Positions 1-9,276 of a stretch of DNA of 64,000 nucleotides are shown here, piece after piece. The notes under the pieces are model-generated. The model saw only the letters and a list, made by a program, of their open reading frames with translations, did no database searches and had not been told where the DNA came from. Position numbers and translations under genes: made by a program. This stretch comes from Paenarthrobacter ureafaciens (GTDB lineage: Bacteria > Actinomycetota > Actinomycetes > Actinomycetales > Micrococcaceae): contig NZ_SBHM01000007.1 in assembly GCF_004028095.1 (NCBI RefSeq), positions 558,001 to 622,000 of the forward strand, written 5' to 3'. Within the stretch, counting starts at the first letter, position 1. Every line of letters starts with the position of its first letter.

Positions 1-1005
1 GCTTTGAAGGTCTCGAATCAGTTCATAGAGCCCCACACTGACGTTGCGTGTGAGCCTTTCATGGCCCACCCGTGCCATTTCCCCAATCGTGGCAAGAATC
101 GCTGCGCAGGCGGCAGGTGTGCCGGCTTGGGTTTCACCGTGGACGAAGACCGCTCCGGTGTGGTCAAACGTCTCCGTGACTTTGGTGCCCACCAGGAGTG
201 CAGCACAGGCACTGGTCCCGTTGGTGAGGCCTTTTGATGTGACGATGACATCCGGCGCTTCCGGCCATTCGTCCGTAACGAACCAGGAGTGTATCCGGCC
301 GAAACCCGTCGCTACCTCGTCGGCCACCAGCAGGAAGCCCCGTTCCTCCCTGTGTGCAAGGAGGGCCGTGATGAAGTCTGCGGGTACGGCCTCGGCTCCG
401 GAGCCAAGCACAGGTTCCACTACAACGGCTGCCACGCGGTGGCCCTCCCGACGCATCAGGTTCTCCAGCTCGGCTCCGCCGTCATCAAACCTGACGTGCC
501 GGATGTTGCGGGTGTCCACACCATAGAGGGGCTGCCCGAGATCGTCCCCGCTGAGGCTCTGGCTGCCATACGTCAGACCGTGGTAGCTGCCCCGCAAGCC
601 GACAATCAGTTTCCGCTCGGGTTCACCGATCACTATGCAGTACTGCCTGGCCAGCTTCATGACGGCATCGTTGGCGGCACTTCCGGAGGTTGAGAAAATG
701 ACTTTCCCAAAGGGGTGTGCCGGAAGCTGCAGCAGTGCTTCGGCGGCCTCAATGGCGTGGGTGTGTGCGCTGCGGAACAGCGGCAGGTAGGACGCACTCT
801 CCAGTGCTGCGGCCACTGCTTTGGCGATCGCCCGGTTTCCAAATCCCAGGTTGGCGTTCCAGAGCCCGCTTTTCGCGCAAAGCCGGCGTTGGCCGTCCCT
901 AAAGGTGACGTGAACGCCGTCGGCGGCTACTGCCGTATGGGTGTCAGGATTGAAGTCCCGCTGCTCCACCAAGGGCACCCAGAGGGGAAGGCTTGTTCGG
1001 GTCAT
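1..1005 (-). CDS. Class III PLP aminotransferase, 3'-truncated by window edge; daptide-type RiPP aminotransferase candidate
   Basis: The reading frame is open from ATG at 1005 to position 1 with no stop, so only the first 335 residues are present. It starts MTRTSLPLWVPLVEQ. The PLP-pyridine aspartate is D229 in LVADEVATGFGR and the Schiff-base lysine is K258 in VTSKGLTNG; the 29-residue spacing is normal for class III transaminases. FSTSGSAANDAVMKLA is the cofactor-phosphate loop. Its ATG shares one base with the stop of the upstream RRE-like gene (TGATG), so the two are probably co-translated. Pairing with an RRE-like protein suggests the daptide aminotransferase (MpaD type) that acts on a decarboxylated peptide C-terminus. 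The transaminase call is certain; the daptide assignment is inference from context and recalled family resemblance. Confidence 0.85.
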   Translation of the reverse strand, partial: MTRTSLPLWVPLVEQRDFNPDTHTAVAADGVHVTFRDGQRRLCAKSGLWNANLGFGNRAIAKAVAAALESASYLPLFRSAHTHAIEAAEALLQLPAHPFGKVIFSTSGSAANDAVMKLARQYCIVIGEPERKLIVGLRGSYHGLTYGSQSLSGDDLGQPLYGVDTRNIRHVRFDDGGAELENLMRREGHRVAAVVVEPVLGSGAEAVPADFITALLAHREERGFLLVADEVATGFGRIHSWFVTDEWPEAPDVIVTSKGLTNGTSACAALLVGTKVTETFDHTGAVFVHGETQAGTPAACAAILATIGEMARVGHERLTRNVSVGLYELIRDLQS

Positions 1006-2051
1006 CAGTGGCCGCCCAGGAGATCGATTCCGAGGTGGCCCAGCTGCTCCACGACGGCTTCCGCCGATGATTTCGCGAGCTCCGGCGATATGCCCATGGA
1101 GACTGCGGCGACGCCTGCGGCAGCCTCCACGCCCCTCAGGTTGGAGATGGCTTCAATGAGGACGGCAGCGTCCCGGCCGATGGTGAAGACCCTCCCGGCG
1201 GTGGTATCAAGAAGCTTGTATTCCCCCTCCCGTTCCAGGATGAAAGGAGCATTGGGCAGCGGAAGGCCGTGGCTGTCGGGGGCACCGTACAGACTCAACC
1301 CGAAGCCCACCAGGCGGGTGCCAGCGCGTTGCTCTGGACCGATGAACTTCCACGCATCCAGTGCGGCCAAATAGCGCGGAACCCATGGTCTGTTGTTGAG
1401 GGCCGCCACGACCTCAGGGGCGTGGGTCAGGGAGGCTATCGAGGACTCGGGCTTGAGCGGCATCGCTCTGGCCCGGATGTCCTGCAGTTCATCGCCGACC
1501 CAGCCGATCACGGTTCCACTGGGCCCGTTGAGGATGGTCCCGTTGGCGGTGATGTGGATCCTGGCCAGCGTCGAGTCTGCGTTTCCGTGCCCGGCAAGCA
1601 GGGCACGCTCAGACAGTACCGCGTTGACTTCGCTGAGTTGGCGGACAAAGTGGCCGGAGCTGCGGGCTTCATCGGCGTCGTCGAAGAACGACTGCCAGTC
1701 ATCCTGGCCTGCGAAGCGAATGACTGTAGGACCCACAAGGCTGATGAACGGGACGGCCAGGTAGTCCTGAATTTCGATGCTCAGGGATCCGTCCACCAGG
1801 AGTTCTTCGCCTGACTCGTCATAACGGCCCTTGACGGTGACCAGGTCCGGATCGTCGGCGTCGCCATCAATCACCAGGACCACCGAGCCGTCCTCTGCGA
1901 TCTCCTTCGCATAGGAAGAATGCCCCGCGTTTTCCACGAATACGGTGTGGCCCGGGATCCGTCCCGGAATGCCCGTAACCCATTGATCTACAGCCGCCGC
2001 GATGGCTTGTTGCTGACTCAGCGCCAATTCCAACCCCCAATAGTTGTCCAT
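1005..2051 (-). CDS. RiPP-recognition-element-like protein; daptide MpaC-type candidate
   Basis: This protein of about 348 residues starts at MDNYWGLELALSQQ. A GTG/ATG extension of 24 residues is open upstream (to 2123), but that part is low in character and runs towards a likely IS end, so the inner ATG was preferred. The N-terminal two thirds match no family I can name and contain the segment PFISLVGPTVIRFAGQDDW. The last 70 residues (FTIGRDAAVLIEAISNL through LGHLGIDLL) have the length and hydrophobic pattern of a PqqD-like winged helix, the fold used as a RiPP recognition element. The next gene downstream is an aminotransferase, as in daptide clusters. No precursor peptide, dehydrogenase or methyltransferase is visible; they would lie left of the window. 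Confidence 0.55.
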   Translation of the reverse strand: MDNYWGLELALSQQQAIAAAVDQWVTGIPGRIPGHTVFVENAGHSSYAKEIAEDGSVVLVIDGDADDPDLVTVKGRYDESGEELLVDGSLSIEIQDYLAVPFISLVGPTVIRFAGQDDWQSFFDDADEARSSGHFVRQLSEVNAVLSERALLAGHGNADSTLARIHITANGTILNGPSGTVIGWVGDELQDIRARAMPLKPESSIASLTHAPEVVAALNNRPWVPRYLAALDAWKFIGPEQRAGTRLVGFGLSLYGAPDSHGLPLPNAPFILEREGEYKLLDTTAGRVFTIGRDAAVLIEAISNLRGVEAAAGVAAVSMGISPELAKSSAEAVVEQLGHLGIDLLGGH

Positions 2052-2135
2052 GTTCCGCTGGAGCGACCCGGACGGGCTCGGCTCGTTCCTGAGAAGGACA
2101 CTATGGGCGTGGACGGGCTCCACGATCGGGCGGAA

Positions 2136-2207
2136 CCAAATTAGGTGGTGGACGGGCCGATCTAGGTGGTGGAAGCGGGTGGTCTAGGTGGTGGGTTTTG
2201 GCCCGGT
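2136..2207. repeat. Triplicated 10-bp repeat, likely end of an IS21-like element
   Basis: TAGGTGGTGG occurs at 2142, 2163 and 2185, spaced 21 and 22 bp (two helical turns). Multiple ordered terminal repeats of this kind are typical of IS21-family ends, where the transposase binds. No transposase gene accompanies it, so it is a remnant. It lies between the lipoprotein stop and the 5' end of the RRE-like gene, and may mark a rearrangement that cut the RiPP cluster from its upstream neighbours. Confidence 0.4.
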
Positions 2208-2720
2208 CTAGTGGCCGATCATCTCCAGGCAACCACCGTCCATGATGGGGCCACCGGTCGCCAACTCCGGTTCTCCGTCGTTCGGCATGAAACCGTAGAT
2301 GCAGCCGCCGCTGCGGACCGCCGCACCAAACCTGACGCCCTTTCCGCCGTCGTCGGTCCGTATGTCCGTCAGGTCGATACTGGTCAGCGCCGCTTCGACG
2401 TCGTCGCCGGTGACGGGCCGGGGTACTGCCGCGAGCGCCTTTTTTGCGGGCTCGACGTGCTGGTTAAGCTGCGTCAGCATCTCAGGGGTGAGCTTCGGCC
2501 GCTGCCGGTACATCTCGTTGTGGGCCATGGCGGCGTCGCCGTCGTAGGCGATGCAATTGGCTTGCTGAGGCTCCGTGCCGGTGATCGGACAGGCTGCCGT
2601 TGGCGTAGGACTGCTGCTGCTTGGCGTGGTTGTGGCCGGCGCCTCGGCGCAACCCGCCAGAGCAGCAAGTACGACGGCGGCAATCGCCACAGCGGCGCGG
2701 TTCGGTTTTGTCTTCCCCAT
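2208..2720 (-). CDS. Hypothetical lipoprotein
   Basis: A 170-residue protein with a clear lipoprotein signal: positive MGKTKPNR, hydrophobic stretch, and lipobox LAGC around residue 24. A Thr/Ser/Pro linker follows, then a small domain with four further cysteines (ACPITG, ANCIAYDG, GGCIYGF, GGCLEMIGH) that may pair as disulfides. It should be exported and anchored to the outer face of the membrane. I do not recognise the family. It shares no direction or spacing logic with the RiPP genes and is probably independent. Confidence 0.75.
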   Translation of the reverse strand: MGKTKPNRAAVAIAAVVLAALAGCAEAPATTTPSSSSPTPTAACPITGTEPQQANCIAYDGDAAMAHNEMYRQRPKLTPEMLTQLNQHVEPAKKALAAVPRPVTGDDVEAALTSIDLTDIRTDDGGKGVRFGAAVRSGGCIYGFMPNDGEPELATGGPIMDGGCLEMIGH

Positions 2721-3056
2721 CCAAGGGACGATACGCGGCCACTAGGGGTTTATCCAATGAATTGTCTAATGCCTTGATGGCATCTAGGAAAACCGCGGCA
2801 GGGGCTCAGAGCGCCTGGCGGAGGTGGATGGGCCAGGTCGGATTTTGTGCAGAGTCGCTTTGCACAAACGCCTATGTGGTCGTCCAACGTGAACGGCCAA
2901 CTGTGCAGCAGGTAAGCGGCCCTCCCGGGCAAGTAGTGGACCCGGGCAAAATCGAGTACCTCCGAGGCATGGTTCCTCCGGGAAGTCTCATCTACACTCC
3001 ACATACGGGCTGGGGTGCACACAATTTCAGAGCATTCGAACATCAGGAAGCCCTCA
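2721..3056. other. Intergenic region without a convincing gene
   Basis: About 335 bp separate the divergent lipoprotein and protease genes and must hold both promoters. Reading frames stay open on both strands, but none has a credible start, ribosome site or domain. A short inverted sequence, GTGCAGAGTCGCTTTGCAC, lies near 2847-2865. I see no known element. Confidence 0.5.
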
Positions 3057-4217
3057 ATGAAAACACCCCGCACCTCCTGGAAAGCACAGAAAAAGCACAC
3101 CGCTCCGCTGGCCCTCGCCGCCGCACTGTCGATCCCGCTGCTGGCAGCCGCACCGGCCACGGCGGAGGTCAACTCCGACACGATCGACAAATCCATTGTG
3201 TGGGTCGATACAGCGTGGTCGGCAACAGTGCAGGTTCCCTTCAAAGACGGAACCACGGAAACTTACAAGACCACGCTGGTCACTCTCTGCACCGGCTGGT
3301 TTGTCAGCACGACCGGGCACGTGGCCACGGCCGGGCATTGCGTCGACGCCGATGACGCCCTCTACACCAGCATTTACGCCAAAGTCATTGACGAGCAGGG
3401 CCTCACCGGGGTGAAACCCGAAAACGTCGACTGGCCCTTGTCACTGGCGGACCCTCTCATCAAGGTCGACCAGCCCTCGGGCATTGACGGTGGTCTGCTC
3501 AGCGGCAAAACGGCCATCACGGCCCAGCTCATCGCCAAGCAAGGCTTCGAGAAAGGCGACAACGCGCTGTTGCGGATTGCCGACATGAAGGATACCCCCG
3601 CGCTGGCGCTGGGTGCGGAGGCACCGAAAGTGCGCGAAAAAGTCACGTCCGTCGGATTCCCCGACCTCGTCGGTTCAACCTCGGACGTTGAACGGCAAAA
3701 GCCGTCCTACCGTTCCGGGGCTGTCAGCTCACGCAGCTACTCAACCCAGGGTGTTCCGCGCACGGAAATCGACACCGACATCACACCCGGTATGTCAGGC
3801 GGCCCCTCGGTGAACGAAGACGGGGAAGTCATCGGCATCAACTCCGCCTATGTTGCCCGCGGATCAGGGCAAGCGAACTACATCACCGACACCCAAACCC
3901 TCCGCGACTTCCTGACCTCCAACGGCGTCAAACTAGCCGAGGCCACAACCGCGTCCGCGACGCCGGCAGCCGCCGCCGATGCGCCCACCAGCACCACACA
4001 AGATGCGCCCGGGATCCCCCTGTGGCTGATCGCCATCGTCGCAGTGCTCGTTCTGGCCGTAGTCGGCATGGCCGTCCTGCTGATCATGAACATGCGCAAG
4101 CAACGCCAACCCGCAGCCTACGCCCAGGCACCGGCCGGCCCACCAGCAGCCATTCCACCCACACCGTGGATGCAGAACCCAAACCACCCCGACAACGGAC
4201 CCGGCCGGGCCCCCTGA
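3057..4217 (+). CDS. Secreted, membrane-anchored trypsin-like serine protease
   Basis: Start ATG 3057 has AGGAAG upstream and gives 386 residues. Residues 1-36 form a Sec signal peptide ending in APATA. The catalytic histidine is H94 in ATAGHC, and the nucleophile is S247 in PGMSGGPS, the S1/trypsin arrangement. The aspartate should lie between them but I did not place it. After an Ala/Thr/Pro linker a single membrane helix (about residues 320-345, IPLWLIAIVAVLVLAVVG) is followed by a basic, Pro/Ala-rich cytoplasmic tail. The domain therefore sits outside the cell, tethered by its C-terminus, as in several actinobacterial stress proteases. Substrate unknown. Confidence 0.85.
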   Translation: MKTPRTSWKAQKKHTAPLALAAALSIPLLAAAPATAEVNSDTIDKSIVWVDTAWSATVQVPFKDGTTETYKTTLVTLCTGWFVSTTGHVATAGHCVDADDALYTSIYAKVIDEQGLTGVKPENVDWPLSLADPLIKVDQPSGIDGGLLSGKTAITAQLIAKQGFEKGDNALLRIADMKDTPALALGAEAPKVREKVTSVGFPDLVGSTSDVERQKPSYRSGAVSSRSYSTQGVPRTEIDTDITPGMSGGPSVNEDGEVIGINSAYVARGSGQANYITDTQTLRDFLTSNGVKLAEATTASATPAAAADAPTSTTQDAPGIPLWLIAIVAVLVLAVVGMAVLLIMNMRKQRQPAAYAQAPAGPPAAIPPTPWMQNPNHPDNGPGRAP

Positions 4218-4264
4218 CCAGCACGGCATTCCAGAAGGGACACCGAATGACCCTTTCGGTTCGG

Positions 4265-5461
4265 TCAAATCGAGAGTGATGGTGATGTGCAGCCAGACGG
4301 AACTCCCGTCACCACGCTCCTCCTCGCAGCCGATTCCTCCACTGCGGCCAGCACCCGCTGAACCTGCAGCCCGTCGTCGAACGACGGCGACGGCGCCTCA
4401 CCATCCCGGATGGCACAGAGGAAGTCCCGGATCTGGTGGGTGAATGTGTGCTCCCAGCCAATGATGTGCCCTTGGGGCCACCACCCTTCGAGGTAGGGAT
4501 GTTCCGGCTCATTCACCAGAATCCGGCGGAAACCCTGCTCGCGCACCGGAAGCGTGGCGTCCAGGAAGCCGAGCTCGTTCAGGTTCTCCAGATCGAAGGT
4601 CAAAGAACCCAAAGACCCGTAGATTTCGATCTTGAGCGAGTTCTTCTGTCCGGTAGCCACCCGTGACGCTTCCACCGATGCGCTGAGGGCGCCGGTAAGG
4701 CCCAAAGTGACCCACGCGGCGTCGTCCACCGTCACCTTCTCCATGCCGCCGGGGCCCGGGCGCTCGGGCACGAAAGTCCTCAACCGCCCGGTCACCTCGG
4801 TCACGGCCTGACCGGTCAGGTACTGGACCTGGTCGATCGCGTGGGAGGCGATATCCCCTAGGGCCCCGGAGCCGGCCGTCTCTTTCCGGAGCCGCCAGCT
4901 CATGGGAGTCTCGACGTCGGAAAGCCAGTCCTGCAGGTAAGCGGCACGGATGTGCCGCACGGTTCCGAGACGTCCTTCGGCGATCAACTCACGGGCCAAG
5001 GCGAGCGCGGGAACCCGGCGGTAGTTGAAACCGACCATCGACTGGACACCGCGGGCCTGAGCGGATGCTGCTGCGGTGGCCATCAGCTCGGCCTCATCCA
5101 CAGTGTTGGCCAGCGGCTTCTCCACGAGCACGTGCTTACCCGCTTCCAGCGCGGCGATAGCGATCTCGGCGTGCATCCAACCCGGTGCGCAGATGTCCAC
5201 GATGTCGATGTCGTCCCGGTCGATGACCGAGCGCCAATCAGTCGCCGACTCCGACCACCCATACTTCCCTGCCGCGAACGCAACCTGGACCGCGTCCCGG
5301 CCAACGAGCACTTTCTGTTCGAAGGCCGGGACCTCAAAGAAGCTGGCCACGTTCCGCCACGCATTGGAGTGGGCCTTGCCCATGAAGGCGTACCCGATGG
5401 CGGCCACGCCCAAGGGACGGCCAGTCACCAAGGGACGCCCGGCGGGAAGGGAGGTGCTCAT
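4265..5461 (-). CDS. Gfo/Idh/MocA family NAD(P)-dependent dehydrogenase
   Basis: 398 residues. The Rossmann motif appears near the N-terminus (GVAAIGYAFMGKAH), and the family's EKPLANT lysine-proline signature, which positions the sugar and nicotinamide, follows near residue 115. The C-terminal half is the alpha/beta substrate domain. It is the last gene of a sugar operon and follows the ThuA-like gene after about 30 bp. Family members oxidise or reduce sugars, inositols and their keto derivatives; a second member lies two genes upstream, suggesting successive steps on one substrate. Confidence 0.85.
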   Translation of the reverse strand: MSTSLPAGRPLVTGRPLGVAAIGYAFMGKAHSNAWRNVASFFEVPAFEQKVLVGRDAVQVAFAAGKYGWSESATDWRSVIDRDDIDIVDICAPGWMHAEIAIAALEAGKHVLVEKPLANTVDEAELMATAAASAQARGVQSMVGFNYRRVPALALARELIAEGRLGTVRHIRAAYLQDWLSDVETPMSWRLRKETAGSGALGDIASHAIDQVQYLTGQAVTEVTGRLRTFVPERPGPGGMEKVTVDDAAWVTLGLTGALSASVEASRVATGQKNSLKIEIYGSLGSLTFDLENLNELGFLDATLPVREQGFRRILVNEPEHPYLEGWWPQGHIIGWEHTFTHQIRDFLCAIRDGEAPSPSFDDGLQVQRVLAAVEESAARRSVVTGVPSGCTSPSLSI

Positions 5462-5494
5462 GTTGCTGCTCCTTTGAAGTGAGTACGGAAAGGC

Positions 5495-6241
5495 CTAGGC
5501 CTCGAACCAGCCCCGGGCCGGGTTGGAAACCTCGGGCGCCTCGCGGAAGACACCAGGCTGGGCCACCCAACTGACGCCGTTGGCGATGACCTTCTGGATC
5601 TGCGGCTGGTGGTACACCGGGTATTCCTGATCGCCCGGGCTGAAGTAGAAGATCCGTCCCTTGCCCCGCGAGAACGTCACGCCGGAGCGGAACACCTCTC
5701 CCCCTTCGAACGAGCTGATGAAAATCAGGTCGTCTGGTTCCGGAATATCGAAGAGTTCTCCGTACATTTCCTGCTGGGGAATCAAGATCGGGCTTTCAAT
5801 GCCGGCCGCGATCGGGTGCGACGGCTTGACCGTCCAAACGAGCTCCCGTTCGCCCTCGTTGCGCCACTTCAAAGAGCATGTGGTTCCCAACAAACGCGTG
5901 AAGATCTTCGAGAAGTGCCCGGAGTGAAGCACGATCAGGCCCATGCCACCGAGCACATGGCGTTGCACTCGTTCAACTACCTCGTCAGCAACCTGGTCGT
6001 GGGCAATGTGCCCCCACCACAGCAGCACGTCGGTCTGCTCCAGCACCTCTTCGGAGAGTCCGTGTTCGGGATCGGCGAGGGTTGCCGTTGAGATTTCCGA
6101 GTCGGGGTAGAAGCCGCGGAGTCCCGCCGCGATGGCGCCGTGGATTCCTTCCGGATACATTTCGCCGATGGTGGCGGGCTCGTTGCGCGCCTCGTGGACG
6201 CCTTCATTCCAGACAACTACCTTCAGTTTCTTGTCGTACAT
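5495..6241 (-). CDS. ThuA-like domain protein (trehalose-utilisation family)
   Basis: 248 residues beginning [17 protein letters not shown]. The class-I-amidotransferase-like fold of ThuA is suggested by [14 protein letters not shown] and [14 protein letters not shown] near the middle and by [19 protein letters not shown] towards the end. ThuA proteins accompany dehydrogenases of the Gfo/Idh/MocA family in 3-keto-sugar metabolism of disaccharides. Here it is flanked on both sides by such dehydrogenases. Its start lies 1 bp from the stop of the upstream gene, so it is translationally linked. The exact chemistry is not settled for the family. Confidence 0.8.
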   Translation of the reverse strand: MYDKKLKVVVWNEGVHEARNEPATIGEMYPEGIHGAIAAGLRGFYPDSEISTATLADPEHGLSEEVLEQTDVLLWWGHIAHDQVADEVVERVQRHVLGGMGLIVLHSGHFSKIFTRLLGTTCSLKWRNEGERELVWTVKPSHPIAAGIESPILIPQQEMYGELFDIPEPDDLIFISSFEGGEVFRSGVTFSRGKGRIFYFSPGDQEYPVYHQPQIQKVIANGVSWVAQPGVFREAPEVSNPARGWFEA

Positions 6242-6242
6242 A

Positions 6243-7346
6243 TCAGAGGCTCACTTCGCGTTGTTCCAGGGCGGACTTGTAGCAGGCATCGAGCACCAGC
6301 GCGCGGCTGAGGGCGAGGGAGCCGTCGTGGCTTCCCCACACCGTCTCGCCGCCGCGCACGGCAGCAACAAAATCTTCGACGACGGCCTGGTGGGCTCGCC
6401 CGGGTTCGGCCACTACCTCGAAGTCGGCGTTCTCGCCATCCTTCTCGGTGAAGATGTGCACATCTGCGACGGGGTTCTCGGAGGCGCCCACCGAGCGCAA
6501 GTCCGCTCCGCCGTCGGTCCCGTAAACCGTGAAGTCCATCAGGTCCCGCTCGTCACGGTACGCGGCCCAACCCGCTTCAAGAATCAACGTGCCGCCGCCT
6601 TCCAGACGAATGAACGCGGAGGCGAAGTCCTCCACCTCGAACTTGTGGCTGGAGTTCGACGCCGTATACCGCGCGTTGCCGCCGAGGCCACGCGGACCGA
6701 GCTCCGAATGCGTCGAGGCGGAAACCGCCAGGACCTTCGGCTCGCCCAACAGGTGCAGTGCGTAGTCAAGGACGTGGACGCCGATGTCAGCCAACGGACC
6801 GCCGCCGGCGAGCGCCGGGTTGGTGAACCAACTGCCGAGCATGGGAATTCCTTGGCGGCGCAGCCACGACGCTTTGGCGTAGTACGGGCGGCCCAGCGTC
6901 CCGTCGTCGATCACTTGCTTGAGCGCCTGGATGTCGCCGCGGCGGCGGTGGTTGAACGCAACGTCCAGGACGCGTCCCGCCTTGCGGGCGGCGTCCACCA
7001 TTGCTTGACCTTCGACGGCGTTGCGTGCGATTGGCTTCTCGCTCAGCACGTGCAGTCCCCGCTCGAGCGAAGCGATGGCGATCGGCGCATGCAGGAAGGT
7101 GGGCACGGCGATGCTGACGGCGTCGAGGTCTTCGAGCTCGATCATGTCCTCCCACCGGGTGAGGGCGTGGGGGATGTTGTATTCGTCCTTCAGCTGGGCG
7201 AGGAGGTCGGCTTCCATCCCGGCGACGGCCACGATTTCGACGCCCTCAATGTTGTTGTATGCCTTGAGGTGCTGCTGGCCGGCCCAACCGATGCCCACAA
7301 CTCCCACTTTGAGGGTTGCGGATGGGGCCTGCTGCTGAATGCTCAC
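6243..7346 (-). CDS. Gfo/Idh/MocA family dehydrogenase
   Basis: GTG at 7346 was chosen over an upstream frame extension because AACAGGAAAACA precedes it and the protein then begins [23 protein letters not shown], with the Rossmann glycines in the usual place. 367 residues. The EKPIARN signature sits near residue 105. It opens the catabolic part of the operon, downstream of the transport genes, and probably acts on the sugar or keto-sugar delivered by the ABC system. Confidence 0.85.
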   Translation of the reverse strand: MSIQQQAPSATLKVGVVGIGWAGQQHLKAYNNIEGVEIVAVAGMEADLLAQLKDEYNIPHALTRWEDMIELEDLDAVSIAVPTFLHAPIAIASLERGLHVLSEKPIARNAVEGQAMVDAARKAGRVLDVAFNHRRRGDIQALKQVIDDGTLGRPYYAKASWLRRQGIPMLGSWFTNPALAGGGPLADIGVHVLDYALHLLGEPKVLAVSASTHSELGPRGLGGNARYTASNSSHKFEVEDFASAFIRLEGGGTLILEAGWAAYRDERDLMDFTVYGTDGGADLRSVGASENPVADVHIFTEKDGENADFEVVAEPGRAHQAVVEDFVAAVRGGETVWGSHDGSLALSRALVLDACYKSALEQREVSL

Positions 7347-7418
7347 TGTTTTCCTGTTCTTTTCTGGGGTTTTGAGGAGTTTGTAGGTGGTTGCTGGATT
7401 CTGTGACACAGAAGTGGC

Positions 7419-8318
7419 CTAGCCTTTGACGGCCCCGGCGGTCATGCCGGAGACGATGCGCTTCTGGCACAGCAGCACGAGGATCACGAGCGGGACTGTG
7501 ATGATCACTGACGCGGCGCTGATGGTGCCGAGTGGCTGGTCGAACTCGCTGGTGCCGCTGAAGAACGCGATCGCCACGGGGACCGGGCGGGATTCCGGCG
7601 AGGTGGTCAGCGTGACGGCGAGGAGGAATTCGTTCCAAACCGAGATGAACACGAGGATCGCTGTCGTCGCCAGGCCGGGGACCGCCAGGGGCAGGATGAC
7701 CTTCCGGAACGCGACAAACGGCGTGGCACCGTCCATGTACGCGGATTCTTCGAGTTCGCGCGGGATCTCCTTGAAGAAGGACGTCAGCGTGTAGATCGCC
7801 AGCGGCAACGCGAACGTCAACTTCGGGATGATGAGGCCCAAGAGAGTGTCGTACAGGCCGATTTCGCGCCAGATGGAGAACATCGGAGCCGCGATCGCGA
7901 TGGCCGGGAACGTGGTCACCGACAGGATGAGCGTCAGGATCATTCCCTTACGGCGCATCTTGAGCCGCGCCAGCGCATACGCAGCGAAGGACGCGAACAC
8001 CAGCGCCACCGTTGTAGTGACGACGGCGATGATCACCGAGTTGCGCAGGGCCAGGAGGAACTCGGGGTTCTGGAAGACCACCAGGTAGTTCTCAAGGGTC
8101 GGCTGGCTCGGGAAGAGCTCGCCTTGGGACAGGCTCGCGCCCTTCTTAAGGGAGGTGTTCACCAGCCAATAGAACGGGATGAGCGAGAAGCCCATGACGG
8201 CCACCACGAACACCCACACCAAGGGGTGGAGTTTCGCTTCGCCCCTGAGCCGGCGCTTCGGCGACTTGGTCCCGGTGGCGGGTGCCGCCGTCGTGCGTTC
8301 TGCTGTCAGCGTGCTCAT
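7419..8318 (-). CDS. ABC sugar transporter permease (MalG type)
   Basis: 299 residues from ATG 8318, which overlaps the stop of the MalF-type gene by 4 bp (ATGA). A charged N-terminus precedes the first membrane helix (PLVWVFVVAVMGFSLIPFYW). The EAA loop, which contacts the ATPase, is ELEESAYMDGATPFVAFRKV near residue 200. Six helices are expected. No cognate ATPase gene is in the operon, so a shared MsmK/MalK-type ATPase encoded elsewhere must energise it, as is common in this transporter family. Confidence 0.9.
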   Translation of the reverse strand: MSTLTAERTTAAPATGTKSPKRRLRGEAKLHPLVWVFVVAVMGFSLIPFYWLVNTSLKKGASLSQGELFPSQPTLENYLVVFQNPEFLLALRNSVIIAVVTTTVALVFASFAAYALARLKMRRKGMILTLILSVTTFPAIAIAAPMFSIWREIGLYDTLLGLIIPKLTFALPLAIYTLTSFFKEIPRELEESAYMDGATPFVAFRKVILPLAVPGLATTAILVFISVWNEFLLAVTLTTSPESRPVPVAIAFFSGTSEFDQPLGTISAASVIITVPLVILVLLCQKRIVSGMTAGAVKG

Positions 8319-9274
8319 TGCTCCTCCTTCGCGACGTCGCGGATGTTGCCGCCGCCGAAGCGGATATAGATGACCGAGACCACCATGACGGTGAGGAAGG
8401 TCAGGATTGAGAGGGCCGAACCTTCGCCCACCAGCCGGTTTTCGCGGAGTTCGCCGTAGGCCAGCATGGACATTGATTCGGTGCCGTTGGCGCCGCGGGT
8501 CAGGACGAACGGCAGGTCGAAGACGCGGAGGGCGTCCATGGTGCGGAAGATCGCGGCGAGGACGATCGCCGGACGCAACAGCGGCAAGGTGATGTGGACG
8601 AAGGTCTGCCACTTGCTGGCGCCGTCGAGTTCGGCGGCCTCGTACGTTTCGGCGGAGATGACCTGCAGGCCGGCCAGGATGATGAGGGCCGCGAAAGGTG
8701 TGGTTTTCCAGACGTCGGCGAGCACGATGACGGCCATCGCGTAGCCGCGCTCACCCAGCCACACGACGTCGCCGCCGGGCAGACCAAGCGCGGAGAGGAC
8801 GTTGGTGACCAGGCCGAGGTCGGGCTGGAACATCGTCTGCCACGTGATGGCGCTGACTACGGTGACGATCGCGTACGGCAGGAGGACCACCGTGCGCAGA
8901 AGCGCGCGGCCCTTGAACGCGAGGTTGAGCAATAGCGCCATGGCCGTCCCGAGGATCAGCTCCAAGGTGACCGAGAAGGCGGCGAAGGTGAAGGTCTGCC
9001 CAAACGCGGCCCACCACTCCTGGCTGGTCAGGGCGGCGATGTAATTATCCAGGCCGACGAACCGTGAGAGGCCTGCCGTGCGGACGCTGTATTGGTTCAG
9101 GGAGAGCCAGATTGCGTAGCCGATCGGGACCGCCGCCACGAGGGCCATGAGGATCAGCGACGGGGCGGTCATCCGGAAGGCGAGGCGGCGTTCGGCACGG
9201 TCGCGGGCGTTTGTTCTTGGTGCGTTGGAGGGCGCGCTTGGGGGCGCTCCCGGCACGATGGTTTTGGTGGCCAT
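8315..9274 (-). CDS. ABC sugar transporter permease (MalF type)
   Basis: 319 residues. The first helix is ILMALVAAVPIGYAIWLSL, and the EAA loop is TYEAAELDGASKWQTFVHI near residue 225. It sits between the solute-binding protein (3 bp gap) and the MalG-type permease (4 bp overlap), so transcription and translation are coupled. It pairs with the MalG-type protein to form the membrane channel. Confidence 0.9.
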   Translation of the reverse strand: MATKTIVPGAPPSAPSNAPRTNARDRAERRLAFRMTAPSLILMALVAAVPIGYAIWLSLNQYSVRTAGLSRFVGLDNYIAALTSQEWWAAFGQTFTFAAFSVTLELILGTAMALLLNLAFKGRALLRTVVLLPYAIVTVVSAITWQTMFQPDLGLVTNVLSALGLPGGDVVWLGERGYAMAVIVLADVWKTTPFAALIILAGLQVISAETYEAAELDGASKWQTFVHITLPLLRPAIVLAAIFRTMDALRVFDLPFVLTRGANGTESMSMLAYGELRENRLVGEGSALSILTFLTVMVVSVIYIRFGGGNIRDVAKEEQ

Positions 9275-9276
9275 GT

